64,000 bases of DNA from Schumannella soli. GTDB lineage: Bacteria; Actinomycetota; Actinomycetes; Actinomycetales; Microbacteriaceae. The stretch is taken from positions 1,196,799 to 1,260,798 of the forward strand of contig NZ_VHQG01000002.1 in assembly GCF_006517435.1 (NCBI RefSeq). The letters are read 5' to 3'. The translations under genes were made by a program, and so were the position numbers. Below, piece by piece: positions 37,577-46,861 of the stretch (positions are counted from its first letter, which is position 1; every line of letters begins with the position of its first letter). The notes under the pieces are model-generated. The model saw nothing but the letters and a program-made list of their open reading frames with translations. It was not told the DNA's origin and searched no databases.

Positions 37577-38797
37577 TCAGCCCGCGCGGAAGACCGCGCT
37601 GCCGGGCGCAGAGACGTCGTACGTCCCGGCCGCGCCGCCGTTGACGCCGAGCAGCGCCTGCAGCACCTGCGCCTTGCGGGCCGAGTCGTCGGAGCCGCCC
37701 CAGACCACCTTCTGGGCGCCGCCGATCAGAGTCAGCGTGACGTCATCGCGCGTGCGCGCCGTGATGGAGTCGACCTGCGCGCGCTGCGCCTCGGGCATGG
37801 CCAGCAGCACGTCGGCCATCGAGCGGAAGGCCGCGCTCTTCGCGTCGTCCGAGGCGGCGAGCTGGATGAGCGGCACGCCCTGCGGCCGCGCATCGCTCTT
37901 CTCGACCGTGACGCCCGCCGGATCGACGAGCTCGAAGCCGTCCTTCTTCTGCAGCACCCCGACCGGAACGCGCTCGACGATGTGAATCTGCAGCGTGTGC
38001 GGCGGCACGATCGTCGTCGAGTAGCTGCGGATCAGCGAGAAGCCGCTCAGCTGCTTCTCGATGCGGGCGGTGTCGAGCAGCGCGAGCGGGGTTCCCATCT
38101 GGCCGTCGACCGCATCCTTCAGCTGCGCCGCATCGAGTCGCGACGTTCCGTCGACGGTGATCGTCTTGAGCGCCAACAGCGGCGAGAAGACCGCGGCCAG
38201 CACGATCGCGATCATCGCGAGCACGACCGAGCTCGTCGCGATCAGCACGATGCGACGGTGCCGTGCGCGCCGGGTGAAGCGCCGGACCTCGCGACGCTCC
38301 TCGCGACGACGGGCGCGCGCGGCCGAGCGGACCTCCGCCTTCGCCGCGCGTTCGCGCTCGGCAGCCCGGGCGGTTTCGCGGTCGGGTTCGGGACGCGGCG
38401 CGCGGGGTGCGCGCTCCGGGCGCGCGGGAGCCGGGCCGCGTGACGGGCGCCCTGCCGGAACGGAGGTCGGCTCGGCGACCGAGGCGGCGCCGCGATCGGG
38501 ACGACGGGGTGCCGCGCCGGCTGCTGCCGGAGCAGATCCAGATCCAGATCCAGATCCAGATCCAGATGCCGATGCAGACGGTCGTGACGAGGCCGGGGGC
38601 GCACTCGACGGCGCGACCGGAGCAGGTCTCGGCGTCCGCCGGGGCGGCGTCGACGCGGACAACGTGGAGTCGGACTCCGCGGCGGCCGAGGAGCGCCGCG
38701 ACGGGGAGAGCCGGAAGCGCGGCGGCCGCGGTTCGCGGGCCGCGCGCTCGCTCTGCTCCGCGCCGCTCGGGCGATCGAAGCCCTCAGGCCGCTTCAC
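37577..38797 (-). CDS. ftsQ: Cell division protein FtsQ with long disordered N-terminus
   Basis: FtsQ is a bitopic divisome protein linking early and late division proteins. The 406-aa protein has a very long, basic, Pro/Ala/Ser/Arg-rich cytoplasmic N-terminus (~180 residues), one membrane helix (~183-208), a POTRA domain (LLALKTITVDGTSRLDAAQL onward) and the FtsQ beta domain (RSYSTTIVPPHTLQIHIVERVPVGVL). E. coli FtsQ has only ~25 cytoplasmic residues. Residues 78-88 are a pure Ser-Gly run encoded by a hexanucleotide repeat. Start GTG 38797 is fixed by TACCCT 6 nt upstream. Confidence 0.93.
   Translation of the reverse strand: MKRPEGFDRPSGAEQSERAAREPRPPRFRLSPSRRSSAAAESDSTLSASTPPRRTPRPAPVAPSSAPPASSRPSASASGSGSGSGSGSAPAAAGAAPRRPDRGAASVAEPTSVPAGRPSRGPAPARPERAPRAPRPEPDRETARAAERERAAKAEVRSAARARRREERREVRRFTRRARHRRIVLIATSSVVLAMIAIVLAAVFSPLLALKTITVDGTSRLDAAQLKDAVDGQMGTPLALLDTARIEKQLSGFSLIRSYSTTIVPPHTLQIHIVERVPVGVLQKKDGFELVDPAGVTVEKSDARPQGVPLIQLAASDDAKSAAFRSMADVLLAMPEAQRAQVDSITARTRDDVTLTLIGGAQKVVWGGSDDSARKAQVLQALLGVNGGAAGTYDVSAPGSAVFRAG
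38534..38567 (-). repeat. Hexanucleotide microsatellite in ftsQ
   Basis: Five perfect tandem copies of AGATCC plus a partial sixth encode (Ser-Gly) in the disordered FtsQ tail. On the coding strand they read TCT-GGA, codons that are rare in this GC-rich genome. Unit length is a multiple of three, so copy-number change would alter linker length without a frameshift. Confidence 0.9.
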
Positions 38798-38803
38798 CTG
38801 CTC

Positions 38804-38809
38804 AGGGTA
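38804..38809 (-). promoter_or_regulatory. -10 element of ftsQ (leaderless type)
   Basis: TACCCT on the minus strand ends exactly 6 nt before GTG 38797, in the ~155-bp gap after murC. Confidence 0.6.
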
Positions 38810-38952
38810 GCCACGAACATCCGCCGCCCCGGGTCAGCGACACGGCGGCCCCGGCGAGTCGCGAGCAGCCCCCCGGGCCGCCCGGAGCGATGCCGGTGAT
38901 CGACGAGCGCGCGCACCTCCGGCCGAGACGGGCGCGCCGCGCGAGGCGGACC

Positions 38953-40350
38953 TCAGGGACGCGTCGCGAGCGCCTCGAGCAGCTGGGGCACGAGCTGGTA
39001 CACCGTGCCGCAGGAGAGCGTCATGACGAGATCTCCCTCGCGCGCGACCGAGGCGAGGTGCTCAGCGGCCTGCGCCCAGTCCTCGATCAGCACCACCTTG
39101 CTCTTGTCGGCGAAGCCGTCGACCACCAGCTGACCGCTCACCCCCGGGATCGGGTTCTCGCGCGCGCCGTCGACGGCGAGCACGATCGTGTAGTCGGCGC
39201 CGGCCTCGTAGGCCTTCGCGAACTCGCCCGAGAACATCTGGGTGCGCGAGAACAGATGCGGCTGGTGGATGGCGATCACACGACCCTCGCCGACGACCGA
39301 GCGCGCGCTCGCGACCGCGGCGGCCGCCTCGGCGGGCTCGTGCGCGTAGTCGTCGAAGACGCTGACCCCGCGCACCTCGCCCTTGAACTCGAAGCGTCGC
39401 TTCGTGCCGCCGAAGCTCGTGAGCGCGGCGATCGCGGCGTCGATCGGCTGGCCGAGCTCGACCACGGTCGCGACGGCGACGGCCGCGTTGAGCGCGTTGT
39501 GGCGGCCGGCGATGGGCAGGCGCGCGGGATGCGCGACTCCGTCGACCACGATCGAGAACGTCACCTGCTCCCCCGCGACGATGTCGGTCACGCGGTAGCC
39601 GGCGTCGGCCTTCTCGCCGACCCGCACGACGCGCGGCCCGCCGTCGACGCTCGCGAGCACCGCATCCAGGTCGTCGCCGTCGCCCGCGACGATGAACTCC
39701 GTCGCCTGCGCGGCGAAGGTGCGGAAGGCGTCGAGGTAGCCCTCGCGCGAGCCGTAGTGGTCGAGGTGCACCGGGTCGACGTTCGTGATGACGGCGGCCG
39801 CGGTGTCGTAGAGCAGGAAGGAGCCGTCCGACTCATCGGCCTCGAGCACGAAGAGCTCGCCGTCGCCGCTGGCCGAGCTGGTCTTCAGCGACTGGATGAT
39901 CGCCCCGTTGACGAAGCTGGGGCTCTGATCGAGCTGATCGAGCAGCGTGACGATCATGCCCGTCGTGGTGCTCTTGCCGTGCGCGCCCGCGACCGAGACC
40001 ACGCGACGCGACCGCGAGAGCCAGTGCAGCGCCTGCGAGCGGTGCAGCTGCACGAGACCCTTCTGCTGGGCCAGCACGTACTCGGGGTTCTCGGGCCAGA
40101 TCGCGCTCGTGAACACGATCGTGTCGGCGTCGCCGAGATTCGCGGCGTCGTGACCGACGTGGATGCGGGCCCCGCGCTCGCGCAGACGCTCGAGGTACGG
40201 CGTCTCGTCGCGGTCGGACCCGCTGACCTCGACCCCCGCGTCGAGCATCATGTGCGCGATGCCGCTCATGCCCGATCCGCCGATGCCGATGAAGTGGACG
40301 CGGCCCAGGTTCTCGGGGACGTCGATGGTCAGATCGGGCTTGACGGGCAT
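38953..40350 (-). CDS. murC: UDP-N-acetylmuramate--L-alanine ligase
   Basis: MurC adds L-Ala to UDP-MurNAc, the first step of stem-peptide synthesis in the cytoplasm. The 465-aa Mur ligase has the UDP-binding loop HFIGIGGSGMSGIAHMM, ATP loop VAGAHGKSTTTGM, and the central NVDPVHLDHYG and C-terminal DDYAHEPAE motifs. The ATG start at 40350 lies 9 bp past the murG stop, without a ribosome-binding site but with a TAGCCT -10 exactly 6 nt upstream whose first three bases are the murG stop codon, so murC has a promoter inside the dcw run. It is followed by a ~155-bp gap before ftsQ; ddl is not in the cluster. Confidence 0.97.
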   Translation of the reverse strand: MPVKPDLTIDVPENLGRVHFIGIGGSGMSGIAHMMLDAGVEVSGSDRDETPYLERLRERGARIHVGHDAANLGDADTIVFTSAIWPENPEYVLAQQKGLVQLHRSQALHWLSRSRRVVSVAGAHGKSTTTGMIVTLLDQLDQSPSFVNGAIIQSLKTSSASGDGELFVLEADESDGSFLLYDTAAAVITNVDPVHLDHYGSREGYLDAFRTFAAQATEFIVAGDGDDLDAVLASVDGGPRVVRVGEKADAGYRVTDIVAGEQVTFSIVVDGVAHPARLPIAGRHNALNAAVAVATVVELGQPIDAAIAALTSFGGTKRRFEFKGEVRGVSVFDDYAHEPAEAAAAVASARSVVGEGRVIAIHQPHLFSRTQMFSGEFAKAYEAGADYTIVLAVDGARENPIPGVSGQLVVDGFADKSKVVLIEDWAQAAEHLASVAREGDLVMTLSCGTVYQLVPQLLEALATRP

Positions 40351-40356
40351 TCGCCC

Positions 40357-40362
40357 AGGCTA
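40357..40362 (-). promoter_or_regulatory. -10 element of murC embedded in the murG stop codon
   Basis: The minus strand reads TAGCCT. TAG is the murG stop, and the hexamer ends exactly 6 nt before the murC ATG. Confidence 0.6.
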
Positions 40363-41508
40363 CTCGGCGGAGGCGCCGGCTTCCGGCTGCGCCGCGGGGT
40401 GCGGAGCCACGCCGGGAGCGGACGTCGACCCGGAGCGCGAGTCGCGCGCCTCGACCAGCAGATCGACCATCCGGTCGGCGCCGTCGCGCACACCCTGAGC
40501 GGCGGCGCGAGCGGCCATCTCGGCGACGCGCGCGCGGTCGTCGAGCAGCGGGAGCAGCGCACCGTCGACCCACTGCGGCGTGAACTCGGCGTCGGAGACG
40601 ACCACCGCGCCTCCGGCGTCGACCAGGTCCCGCGCATTGAGCGCCTGCTCCCCGTTGCCGACCGCGTAGGGCACCAGCACGCTCGGGATGCCGAGGGCGC
40701 CGAGCTCGGCGAGCGTGCTACCGCCGGCGCGCGACACCGCGAAGTCGGCGCTCGCGAGCGCGAGCTCCATGCGGTCGCAGTACTCGAGGATGCGGTAGCC
40801 GGCGAGGCCGGGATCGGCGACTGTCGCGGTCGTGCCGGTGATGTGCAGCACCTGCCAGCCCGTGCCGAGGATCGCGGCGATCGACGTGGACACGGTCTCG
40901 TTGATGCGGCGCGCGCCGAGCGAGCCGCCGGTCACGAGCAGCGTCGGACGCCGCGCATCCAGCCCCCAGAGCGCCTGGGCCTCGGCGCGGGCGGCGGGCA
41001 CGTCGACACGCTCGACCTCGCGCCGCAGCGGGAGCCCGACGACGCGGGCGTGGGCGAGCCGGGTCGACGGGAACAGCACGCCAACGAAGCGGGTCAGCCG
41101 GGCGCCGAGGCGGTTGGCGATGCCGGGCCGCGCGTTCGCCTCGTGGATCGCCAGCGGCGTCTTCTCGGCGCGCGCGGCGAGATACGCCGGAGCCGCCGCA
41201 TAACCGCCGACGCCGAACACGACATCCACGTGCCGGTTGCGGATGACGCCGCGCACCTGATCGATCGTGGCCTTCAGCGCCCCGGGGAATCGCAGCGCGG
41301 CCGCGTTCGGCCGGCGCGGGAACGGCAGCTTCGGGATCGTCACCAGCTCGTAGCCGCGCTCGGGCACGAGTCGCGCCTCCAGACCCTCCGCGGTGCCCAG
41401 CACCAGGATCTCGGCGTCGGGCTCGCGCTCGCGCAGCCGATCGGCGGTCGCGAGCAGGGGGTTGACGTGGCCGGCGGTGCCGCCGCCGGCGAAGAGGTAG
41501 ACGCTCAC
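40360..41508 (-). CDS. murG: UDP-N-acetylglucosamine--lipid I transferase MurG
   Basis: MurG transfers GlcNAc to lipid I to make lipid II at the inner membrane face. The 382-aa GT28 enzyme shows the N-terminal glycine-rich loop FAGGGTAGHVNPLLA, the second G loop TGGSLGARRINE, and the UDP-GlcNAc site SRAGGSTLAELGALGIPSVLVPY. It starts at GTG 41508, overlapping the ftsW stop by 4 bp (GTGA); the much longer frame upstream is out-of-phase ftsW. The C-terminal ~30 residues (SRSGSTSAPGV...) are an extra disordered tail. Confidence 0.97.
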   Translation of the reverse strand: MSVYLFAGGGTAGHVNPLLATADRLREREPDAEILVLGTAEGLEARLVPERGYELVTIPKLPFPRRPNAAALRFPGALKATIDQVRGVIRNRHVDVVFGVGGYAAAPAYLAARAEKTPLAIHEANARPGIANRLGARLTRFVGVLFPSTRLAHARVVGLPLRREVERVDVPAARAEAQALWGLDARRPTLLVTGGSLGARRINETVSTSIAAILGTGWQVLHITGTTATVADPGLAGYRILEYCDRMELALASADFAVSRAGGSTLAELGALGIPSVLVPYAVGNGEQALNARDLVDAGGAVVVSDAEFTPQWVDGALLPLLDDRARVAEMAARAAAQGVRDGADRMVDLLVEARDSRSGSTSAPGVAPHPAAQPEAGASAE

Positions 41509-42854
41509 CGCAGCGAGTCTGCCGCATCCACGAGGCCGGGCTCGCGCCGCACCGGCCTCGTGCGGGCGAACGACAGCACCACGCCGACCGCGGCCAGGTT
41601 CGTCACGAGCGCCGAACCGCCCGAGGAGACGAAGGGCAGCGGCACGCCGAGCACCGGCAGCAGGCCGAGCACCACCGCGATGTTGACGAGGGCCTGGCCG
41701 ACGATCCACACCATGGCCGCGCCGACCGCGACGCGCGGGAACAGCTCGGTCTGCATGCGCATGACGCGGATGAAGCAGATCGCGAGACCGGCGAAGACCA
41801 GCAGCAGAAGGACCGCGCCGACGAGGCCGAGCTCCTCGCCGATCACGGCGAAGATGAAGTCGTTGTCGGCCGCCGGCAGCCACGACCACTTCGCGGTCGA
41901 GTTGCCGAGGCCCTTGCCGAACAGCCCGCCGCCGGCCAGCGCCCACCAGCCGTGGATCGACTGCCAGCAGCTCAGCTCGTAGTCGGCGGGGTTGGAGCAG
42001 CCGTTGAGCCAGGCGGTGATGCGGTCGGAGCGCGATCCGTTCGCCTGGGCGGCGATCAGGGCGAGCGCCGCCATCACGACGCCCGAGATCGCGAGGTGGC
42101 GCAGCTTCACCCCGGCGAAGAACAGGGCGCCGAACACGATCGCGACCATGATCATGACCGTTCCGAGGTCTTTGCCGACCATGACCAGGCCGATCGCAAC
42201 GGCGGCGACGGGAGCGACCGGCAACGCCACATGCTTCCAGTCGCCGAGGAGGCCCTGGTCGGCTTTGCGCGCGAGCACCACCGCGAGCCAGACGACCAGC
42301 GCGAGCTTGACGAACTCGGACGGCTGGAAGGTGAAGCCGGCGATCTTGATCCAGTTGTTGTTGTACTGGTCGGCGGTGCCGATGCCGGGCGCGAACACCA
42401 GCAGCTGCAGCATCACGCCGGCACCGACGGCCCACCACGCCCACCGGTGGTAGAACGCCGGCGACAGCCGGGAGAGGATCAGCATCGCCGGCACGCCGAT
42501 CGCGGCGAACAGCGCCTGACGGGCGAAGCGGGCGAAGAAGTCGTCGGTGTTCGAGAACGACTCCACCGACGACGACGACAGCACCATCACGAGACCGAAG
42601 ATCACCAGGAACAGGGTCGTGCCGAGCAGGACGAAGTACTCGGGGGTCTCGGCGGCGAAGATGCGACGCACGGCGACGCGGGCGCGACGGCCCGTATGGT
42701 GCGCCGTCGCCTCGGCAGCGCCGTCAGCGCTCGCCGGCGCGGGGGCCGAAGCGCGGGCGGCGGACGGTCGAGCGCCGGAGGCCGGACGTGCGCGTCCGGC
42801 ACGCCCGTCAGGCGTGCGGCCGCCCGGTCGGGTCGGCTCCCGCATCGTGGTCAC
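41505..42854 (-). CDS. ftsW: Peptidoglycan glycosyltransferase FtsW
   Basis: FtsW is the SEDS glycosyltransferase that polymerises lipid II at the septum with FtsI. From GTG 42854 it is 449 aa, with a ~60-residue basic cytoplasmic N-terminus, ten hydrophobic helices, the catalytic-loop segment FTFQPSEFVKLALVVWLA, the GWWALAGGGLFGKGLGNS motif, and the C-terminal signature GVPLPFVSSGGSALVTNLAAVG. I chose GTG 42854 because GGGAGG stands 5 nt before it; ATG 42869 or 42845 are also possible. Any of them overlaps the murD 3' end by about 40-60 bp, unusually long for this cluster. Confidence 0.94.
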   Translation of the reverse strand: MTTMREPTRPGGRTPDGRAGRARPASGARPSAARASAPAPASADGAAEATAHHTGRRARVAVRRIFAAETPEYFVLLGTTLFLVIFGLVMVLSSSSVESFSNTDDFFARFARQALFAAIGVPAMLILSRLSPAFYHRWAWWAVGAGVMLQLLVFAPGIGTADQYNNNWIKIAGFTFQPSEFVKLALVVWLAVVLARKADQGLLGDWKHVALPVAPVAAVAIGLVMVGKDLGTVMIMVAIVFGALFFAGVKLRHLAISGVVMAALALIAAQANGSRSDRITAWLNGCSNPADYELSCWQSIHGWWALAGGGLFGKGLGNSTAKWSWLPAADNDFIFAVIGEELGLVGAVLLLLVFAGLAICFIRVMRMQTELFPRVAVGAAMVWIVGQALVNIAVVLGLLPVLGVPLPFVSSGGSALVTNLAAVGVVLSFARTRPVRREPGLVDAADSLR

Positions 42855-44337
42855 GGTCGCCTCCCTCATGGTGACTGCGCGCCGCCTCCGCGAAGCGTCG
42901 CCCGCGGTCGGCGTAGTCGGTGAACTGGTCCATCGATGCCGCCGACGGCGCCAGCAGCACGACGTCGCCGTCTTGTGCCAGAGCCGCCGCCGCGCGAACC
43001 GCGGCGGGCATCACGGAGTCAGTCTGCGGCTCGTCGACCTCGACCAGCCGCACGCCGGGCGCGTGTCGCGCGAACGCATCCACGACCGCCGCCCGGTCGA
43101 CGCCGATCACGACGGCGCCGCGCAGGCGCTCGGCGTGCTTCTCGACCAGCGGGGCGATGTCGATGCCCTTGAGCAGACCGCCGACGACCCAGACGACCGA
43201 CCCGAAGGAGCTCAGCGACGAGTTCGCGGCGTGCGCGTTCGTCGCCTTCGAGTCGTCGATCCAGACCACGCCGTCGGCCTCGTGCACCCGCTCGGTGCGG
43301 TGCGGCGAGAGCCGGAAGGCGCGGATGCCCTCGCGCACCTGGGCGGGCGTGGCTCCGGCGGCGCGGGCGAGCGCGGCGGCCGCGAGCACGTTCTGCGCCA
43401 TGTGCGGCGACGCCAGGCCTGACTCGCGCAGGTCGTCGAGCGTCGCGATCTCGAGCGCGCTCGTGCGGCGCTCCTCGAGGAAGGCGCGGTCGACGAGCAC
43501 GCCCTCGACGATGCCGAGATCGGAGGGTCCGGGGATGCCCAGGCCGAAGCCGATCGCGCGGGCGCCCTCCTGCACCTCCGCGTCCTCGACCATCTCGCGC
43601 GTGGCGATGTCGGCGAGGTTGTAGACGCAGGCCGACTTCGTGCGCGTGTAGACCTTGGCCTTCGCGGCCCGGTAGGCCTCCGCCGATCCGTGCCAGATCA
43701 GGTGGTCGTCGGCGAGGTTCAGGCAGACGCTCGCGAGCGGGGCGATCTGGCCGCCCTCGTTGCGGTCGAACCAGTGCAGCTGGTGGCTGGAGAGCTCGAC
43801 GACGAGGACGTCGAAGCCCTCGGGATCACGCACGGCATCCAGCACCGGGATGCCGATGTTGCCGGCGGGTGCGGCTTTGATGCCGGCGGCGACGAGCATG
43901 GTCGCCGTGAGCTCGGTCGTGGTGGTCTTGCCGTTCGTGCCGGTGATCGCGATCCACTCGGCCGCGCGCACCTTGTCGCGCACACGCCAGGCGAGCTCGA
44001 TGTCGCCCCACATCGGGATGCCGTGACGCTCGGCCCAGGCGAGCAGCGGATGCGACGGCGGGTATCCGGGCGACACGACGATCAGCTCGGGGTCGAAGTC
44101 CTCGAGCGCGGTCGGGACGGCGCGATCGTCGGGAGCCGGGATGTACCGCACGCCGATGACCTCGAGCAGGCGGAGGTGCTCCTCCGAGCCGCGGGCCGCC
44201 GCGACGACGACCTCCGAGCCCAGCTCGGCGAGCGTGTCGGCGACCGAGAAGCCGGTGACGCCGAGGCCCAGCACGGCGACGCGGAGGCCCTTCCAGTCGG
44301 AATGCCAGCTGGTGAGCTCCGCGAGGTCGCGGGTCAT
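42808..44337 (-). CDS. murD: UDP-N-acetylmuramoylalanine--D-glutamate ligase
   Basis: MurD adds D-Glu to UDP-MurNAc-L-Ala. The 509-aa Mur ligase has the N-terminal UDP-binding [20 protein letters not shown] loop [13 protein letters not shown], and C-terminal [17 protein letters not shown] motifs. It starts from ATG 44337, overlapping the mraY stop by 4 bp. It is longer than the usual ~450-480 aa because of a ~15-residue His/Asp-rich tail ([17 protein letters not shown]) that is encoded over the ftsW start region, so the tail is probably tolerated rather than functional. Confidence 0.96.
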   Translation of the reverse strand: MTRDLAELTSWHSDWKGLRVAVLGLGVTGFSVADTLAELGSEVVVAAARGSEEHLRLLEVIGVRYIPAPDDRAVPTALEDFDPELIVVSPGYPPSHPLLAWAERHGIPMWGDIELAWRVRDKVRAAEWIAITGTNGKTTTTELTATMLVAAGIKAAPAGNIGIPVLDAVRDPEGFDVLVVELSSHQLHWFDRNEGGQIAPLASVCLNLADDHLIWHGSAEAYRAAKAKVYTRTKSACVYNLADIATREMVEDAEVQEGARAIGFGLGIPGPSDLGIVEGVLVDRAFLEERRTSALEIATLDDLRESGLASPHMAQNVLAAAALARAAGATPAQVREGIRAFRLSPHRTERVHEADGVVWIDDSKATNAHAANSSLSSFGSVVWVVGGLLKGIDIAPLVEKHAERLRGAVVIGVDRAAVVDAFARHAPGVRLVEVDEPQTDSVMPAAVRAAAALAQDGDVVLLAPSAASMDQFTDYADRGRRFAEAARSHHEGGDRDHDAGADPTGRPHA

Positions 44338-45434
44338 CGACTGACCCACTCCAGGTAGAACAGTCCGACCCCGGCCGCGACGAACAGGCCGGCGATGATC
44401 CAGAAGCGCACGACGACCGTGACCTCCGCCCATCCCTTCAGCTCGAAGTGATGATGCAGCGGCGACATCAGGAAGATGCGCTTTCCCTTGGTGATCTTGA
44501 AGTACGCGCGCTGCACCACGACCGAGCCGGTCACGATCACGAACAGGCCGCCGAGCAGCACGAGCAGCATCTCGGTGCGGGTGAGGATCGCGAGGCCGGC
44601 GATCGCGCCGCCGAGGCCGAGCGAGCCGGTGTCGCCCATGAAGATCTGCGCGGGCGAGGTGTTCCACCAGAGGAAGCCGATGAGGCTCCCGACGATCGCC
44701 GCCGCGACGACGGCGAGGTCGAGCGGATCACGCACCTCGTAGCACTTGTAGAGCACGGTGTCGTCGACGTTCGGGTTGAAGCACCACTGGTTGAACTGCC
44801 AGAAGCCGATCAGCAGGTAGCCCGAGATCGTGAGGATCGCGGCGCCCGTCGCGAGGCCGTCGAGGCCGTCGGCCACGTTGACGCCGTTCGAGGCGCTGAC
44901 CACGATCACGTTCGTCCAGATGACGAAGGCGATGACCGCGCCGACCGTGCCGAAGATCGCCAGGTCGAGCCAGTCGATGTCGCGGATGAACGAGAGCTGC
45001 GTCGACGCGGCGGTGAGACCGTGCTCGTCCTTGACGACGACGAGCGCGAGGATCGCGAAGACGATGCCGACGATGACCTGGCCGGCGATCTTCGCCCAGC
45101 CGCCGAGGCCGAGGCTGCGCTGCTTGCGGGTCTTGAGGAAGTCGTCGACGAAGCCGACGAGTCCCAGACCGAACATCAGCAGCAGCACCATGAGACCGAC
45201 GAAGGTCATCGGCTCGCGCGCCACCAGATGCCCGACGAGGTAGCCGAGTCCGGAGCCCAGGATGAAGACGATGCCGCCCATGGTGGGCGTGCCCTTCTTC
45301 GTGTGGTGGCTCTGCGGTCCGTCGTCGCGGATGAACTGACCCCAGCCGACCTTGCGGAACAGGCGGATGAAGAGCGGCGTGCCGAACAGCGTGAACAGCA
45401 TGCCGAAGCCGCCGGCGACGAGCAGCGCGATCAT
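44334..45434 (-). CDS. mraY: Phospho-MurNAc-pentapeptide translocase MraY
   Basis: MraY links UDP-MurNAc-pentapeptide to undecaprenyl phosphate, giving lipid I. The 366-aa protein has ten hydrophobic helices. Seen: the cytoplasmic loop [19 protein letters not shown], the catalytic Asp pair in [29 protein letters not shown] with the Mg-binding Asp residues, [12 protein letters not shown], and the loop-[13 protein letters not shown] 45434 overlaps the murF stop (ATGA). Confidence 0.98.
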   Translation of the reverse strand: MIALLVAGGFGMLFTLFGTPLFIRLFRKVGWGQFIRDDGPQSHHTKKGTPTMGGIVFILGSGLGYLVGHLVAREPMTFVGLMVLLLMFGLGLVGFVDDFLKTRKQRSLGLGGWAKIAGQVIVGIVFAILALVVVKDEHGLTAASTQLSFIRDIDWLDLAIFGTVGAVIAFVIWTNVIVVSASNGVNVADGLDGLATGAAILTISGYLLIGFWQFNQWCFNPNVDDTVLYKCYEVRDPLDLAVVAAAIVGSLIGFLWWNTSPAQIFMGDTGSLGLGGAIAGLAILTRTEMLLVLLGGLFVIVTGSVVVQRAYFKITKGKRIFLMSPLHHHFELKGWAEVTVVVRFWIIAGLFVAAGVGLFYLEWVSR

Positions 45435-46861
45435 GCGGAGACCTCCTCGACGCCGCCGATGCGGTCGCCCAGGAAGCGGAGTCCCGCCGACTTCGACGAC
45501 TTCACCAGCACGACATCACCCGACCGGAGCAGCCCACGAAGCACATCGTAGGCGGCGTCGACGTCGTCGACGAGGATCGACTCCCCGTCCCACGAGCCTT
45601 CGAGTCCGGCGGCGTTGTGGATGTGGCGGGCGTTCTGGCCGACGACGACCAGCTGGCGGATGTCGAGGCGCACGGCGAGCCGGCCGATGCGATCGTGCTC
45701 CTCGTCGGCGTACTCCCCCAACTCGGCCATCTCGCCGAGCACGGCGATCGAACGGCGACCCTCGGCCGCGGCGAGCTGTGCGAGCGTCTTGAGCGCGGCG
45801 GCCGTCGAGTCAGGGCTCGCGTTGTAGGCGTCGTTGATGACGGTCACGCCCTCGCTCGGCTCGAGCAGCTCCATGCGCCAGCGCTCGGCCCGCGGCACCT
45901 GCTCGATCGTCGCGATCGCCGCGGCACGGGGCACGCCGAGCTCCCGCGCCACGGTGAGCGCGGCGAGGGCGTTGTAGACGTGGTGCTCGCCGAGGATGCG
46001 CAGCGTCACCGGGGTGCGCTCGCCGTCGGCCACGTAGGTGAAGGCGGTGCCGCTCGGACGCAGCTCGACATCCTCGGCGCGGACCTCGGCGGCGCCGAGC
46101 CCGAAGGTGATGACGCGGGCGGCGGTCACGTCGCGCATCGCGATCACCCGCGGGTCGTCGACGTTGAGCACGGCGGCCGCCGCGGCGGGCAGCTCGGTGA
46201 CGATCTCCGACTTCGCCCGCTGCGTCTGCTCGATGCCGCCGAACTCGCCCGCGTGGGCGAGGCCGACCTTGAGCACGACGGAGACGTCGGGGGTGACGAT
46301 GCCCACGAGACGGGCGATCTCGCCCACGCCGGCAGCGCCCATCTCGACGATGAGGAACTCGCTGTCGTCGTCGACGCGCAGCATCGACACCGGGGCGCCG
46401 ACGTGGTTGTTGAACGATCCGGGCGGGGCCACGGTGGCGCCCTGCGTGCCGAGCACGGCCCGCAGCAGGTTCTTCGTCGTGGTCTTGCCGTTCGAGCCCG
46501 TGATGCCGACGACCTTGAGACGGCCGTGTGCGCGCACCCGCGCCACGACCTCGCGGGCCAGATCGGCGAGCGCCACGACGCCGTCATCGACGACGATCTG
46601 CGGCGCTCCGAGCTCGAGCTCGCGCTCGGTCACGACCAGCGCCGCGCCCGCCCCGACCGCTCCGGCGGCGAAGCGATGGCCGTCGGTGACCTCGCCAGGC
46701 AGCGCGAAGAAGATCGAGCCGGACCCGACGAGACGCGAATCGGTCTCGACCTGGCCCTCGACCGCCGTGTCCGCATCCAGCCCGCGCTCGGCCGCATCGG
46801 CCGGCAGCACGAGTCGTCCGCCGAGGATCCGCTCGATCTCGGCCAGCGTCAGCCGGATCAC
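45431..46861 (-). CDS. murF: UDP-MurNAc-tripeptide--D-alanyl-D-alanine ligase
   Basis: MurF adds D-Ala-D-Ala to the tripeptide precursor, completing the pentapeptide. The 476-aa ligase has the N-terminal domain ([24 protein letters not shown], using the typical DSR motif), the ATP loop [14 protein letters not shown], the carbamoyl-Lys region, and C-terminal [17 protein letters not shown]. The GTG start overlaps the murE stop by 4 bp. Confidence 0.97.
   Translation of the reverse strand: MIRLTLAEIERILGGRLVLPADAAERGLDADTAVEGQVETDSRLVGSGSIFFALPGEVTDGHRFAAGAVGAGAALVVTERELELGAPQIVVDDGVVALADLAREVVARVRAHGRLKVVGITGSNGKTTTKNLLRAVLGTQGATVAPPGSFNNHVGAPVSMLRVDDDSEFLIVEMGAAGVGEIARLVGIVTPDVSVVLKVGLAHAGEFGGIEQTQRAKSEIVTELPAAAAAVLNVDDPRVIAMRDVTAARVITFGLGAAEVRAEDVELRPSGTAFTYVADGERTPVTLRILGEHHVYNALAALTVARELGVPRAAAIATIEQVPRAERWRMELLEPSEGVTVINDAYNASPDSTAAALKTLAQLAAAEGRRSIAVLGEMAELGEYADEEHDRIGRLAVRLDIRQLVVVGQNARHIHNAAGLEGSWDGESILVDDVDAAYDVLRGLLRSGDVVLVKSSKSAGLRFLGDRIGGVEEVSA

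Noticed and set aside
38534-38567. Tandem AGATCC units as a possible CRISPR array or transposon footprint
   Set aside because: The units are contiguous with no spacers, stay in frame in ftsQ and encode a Ser-Gly linker.
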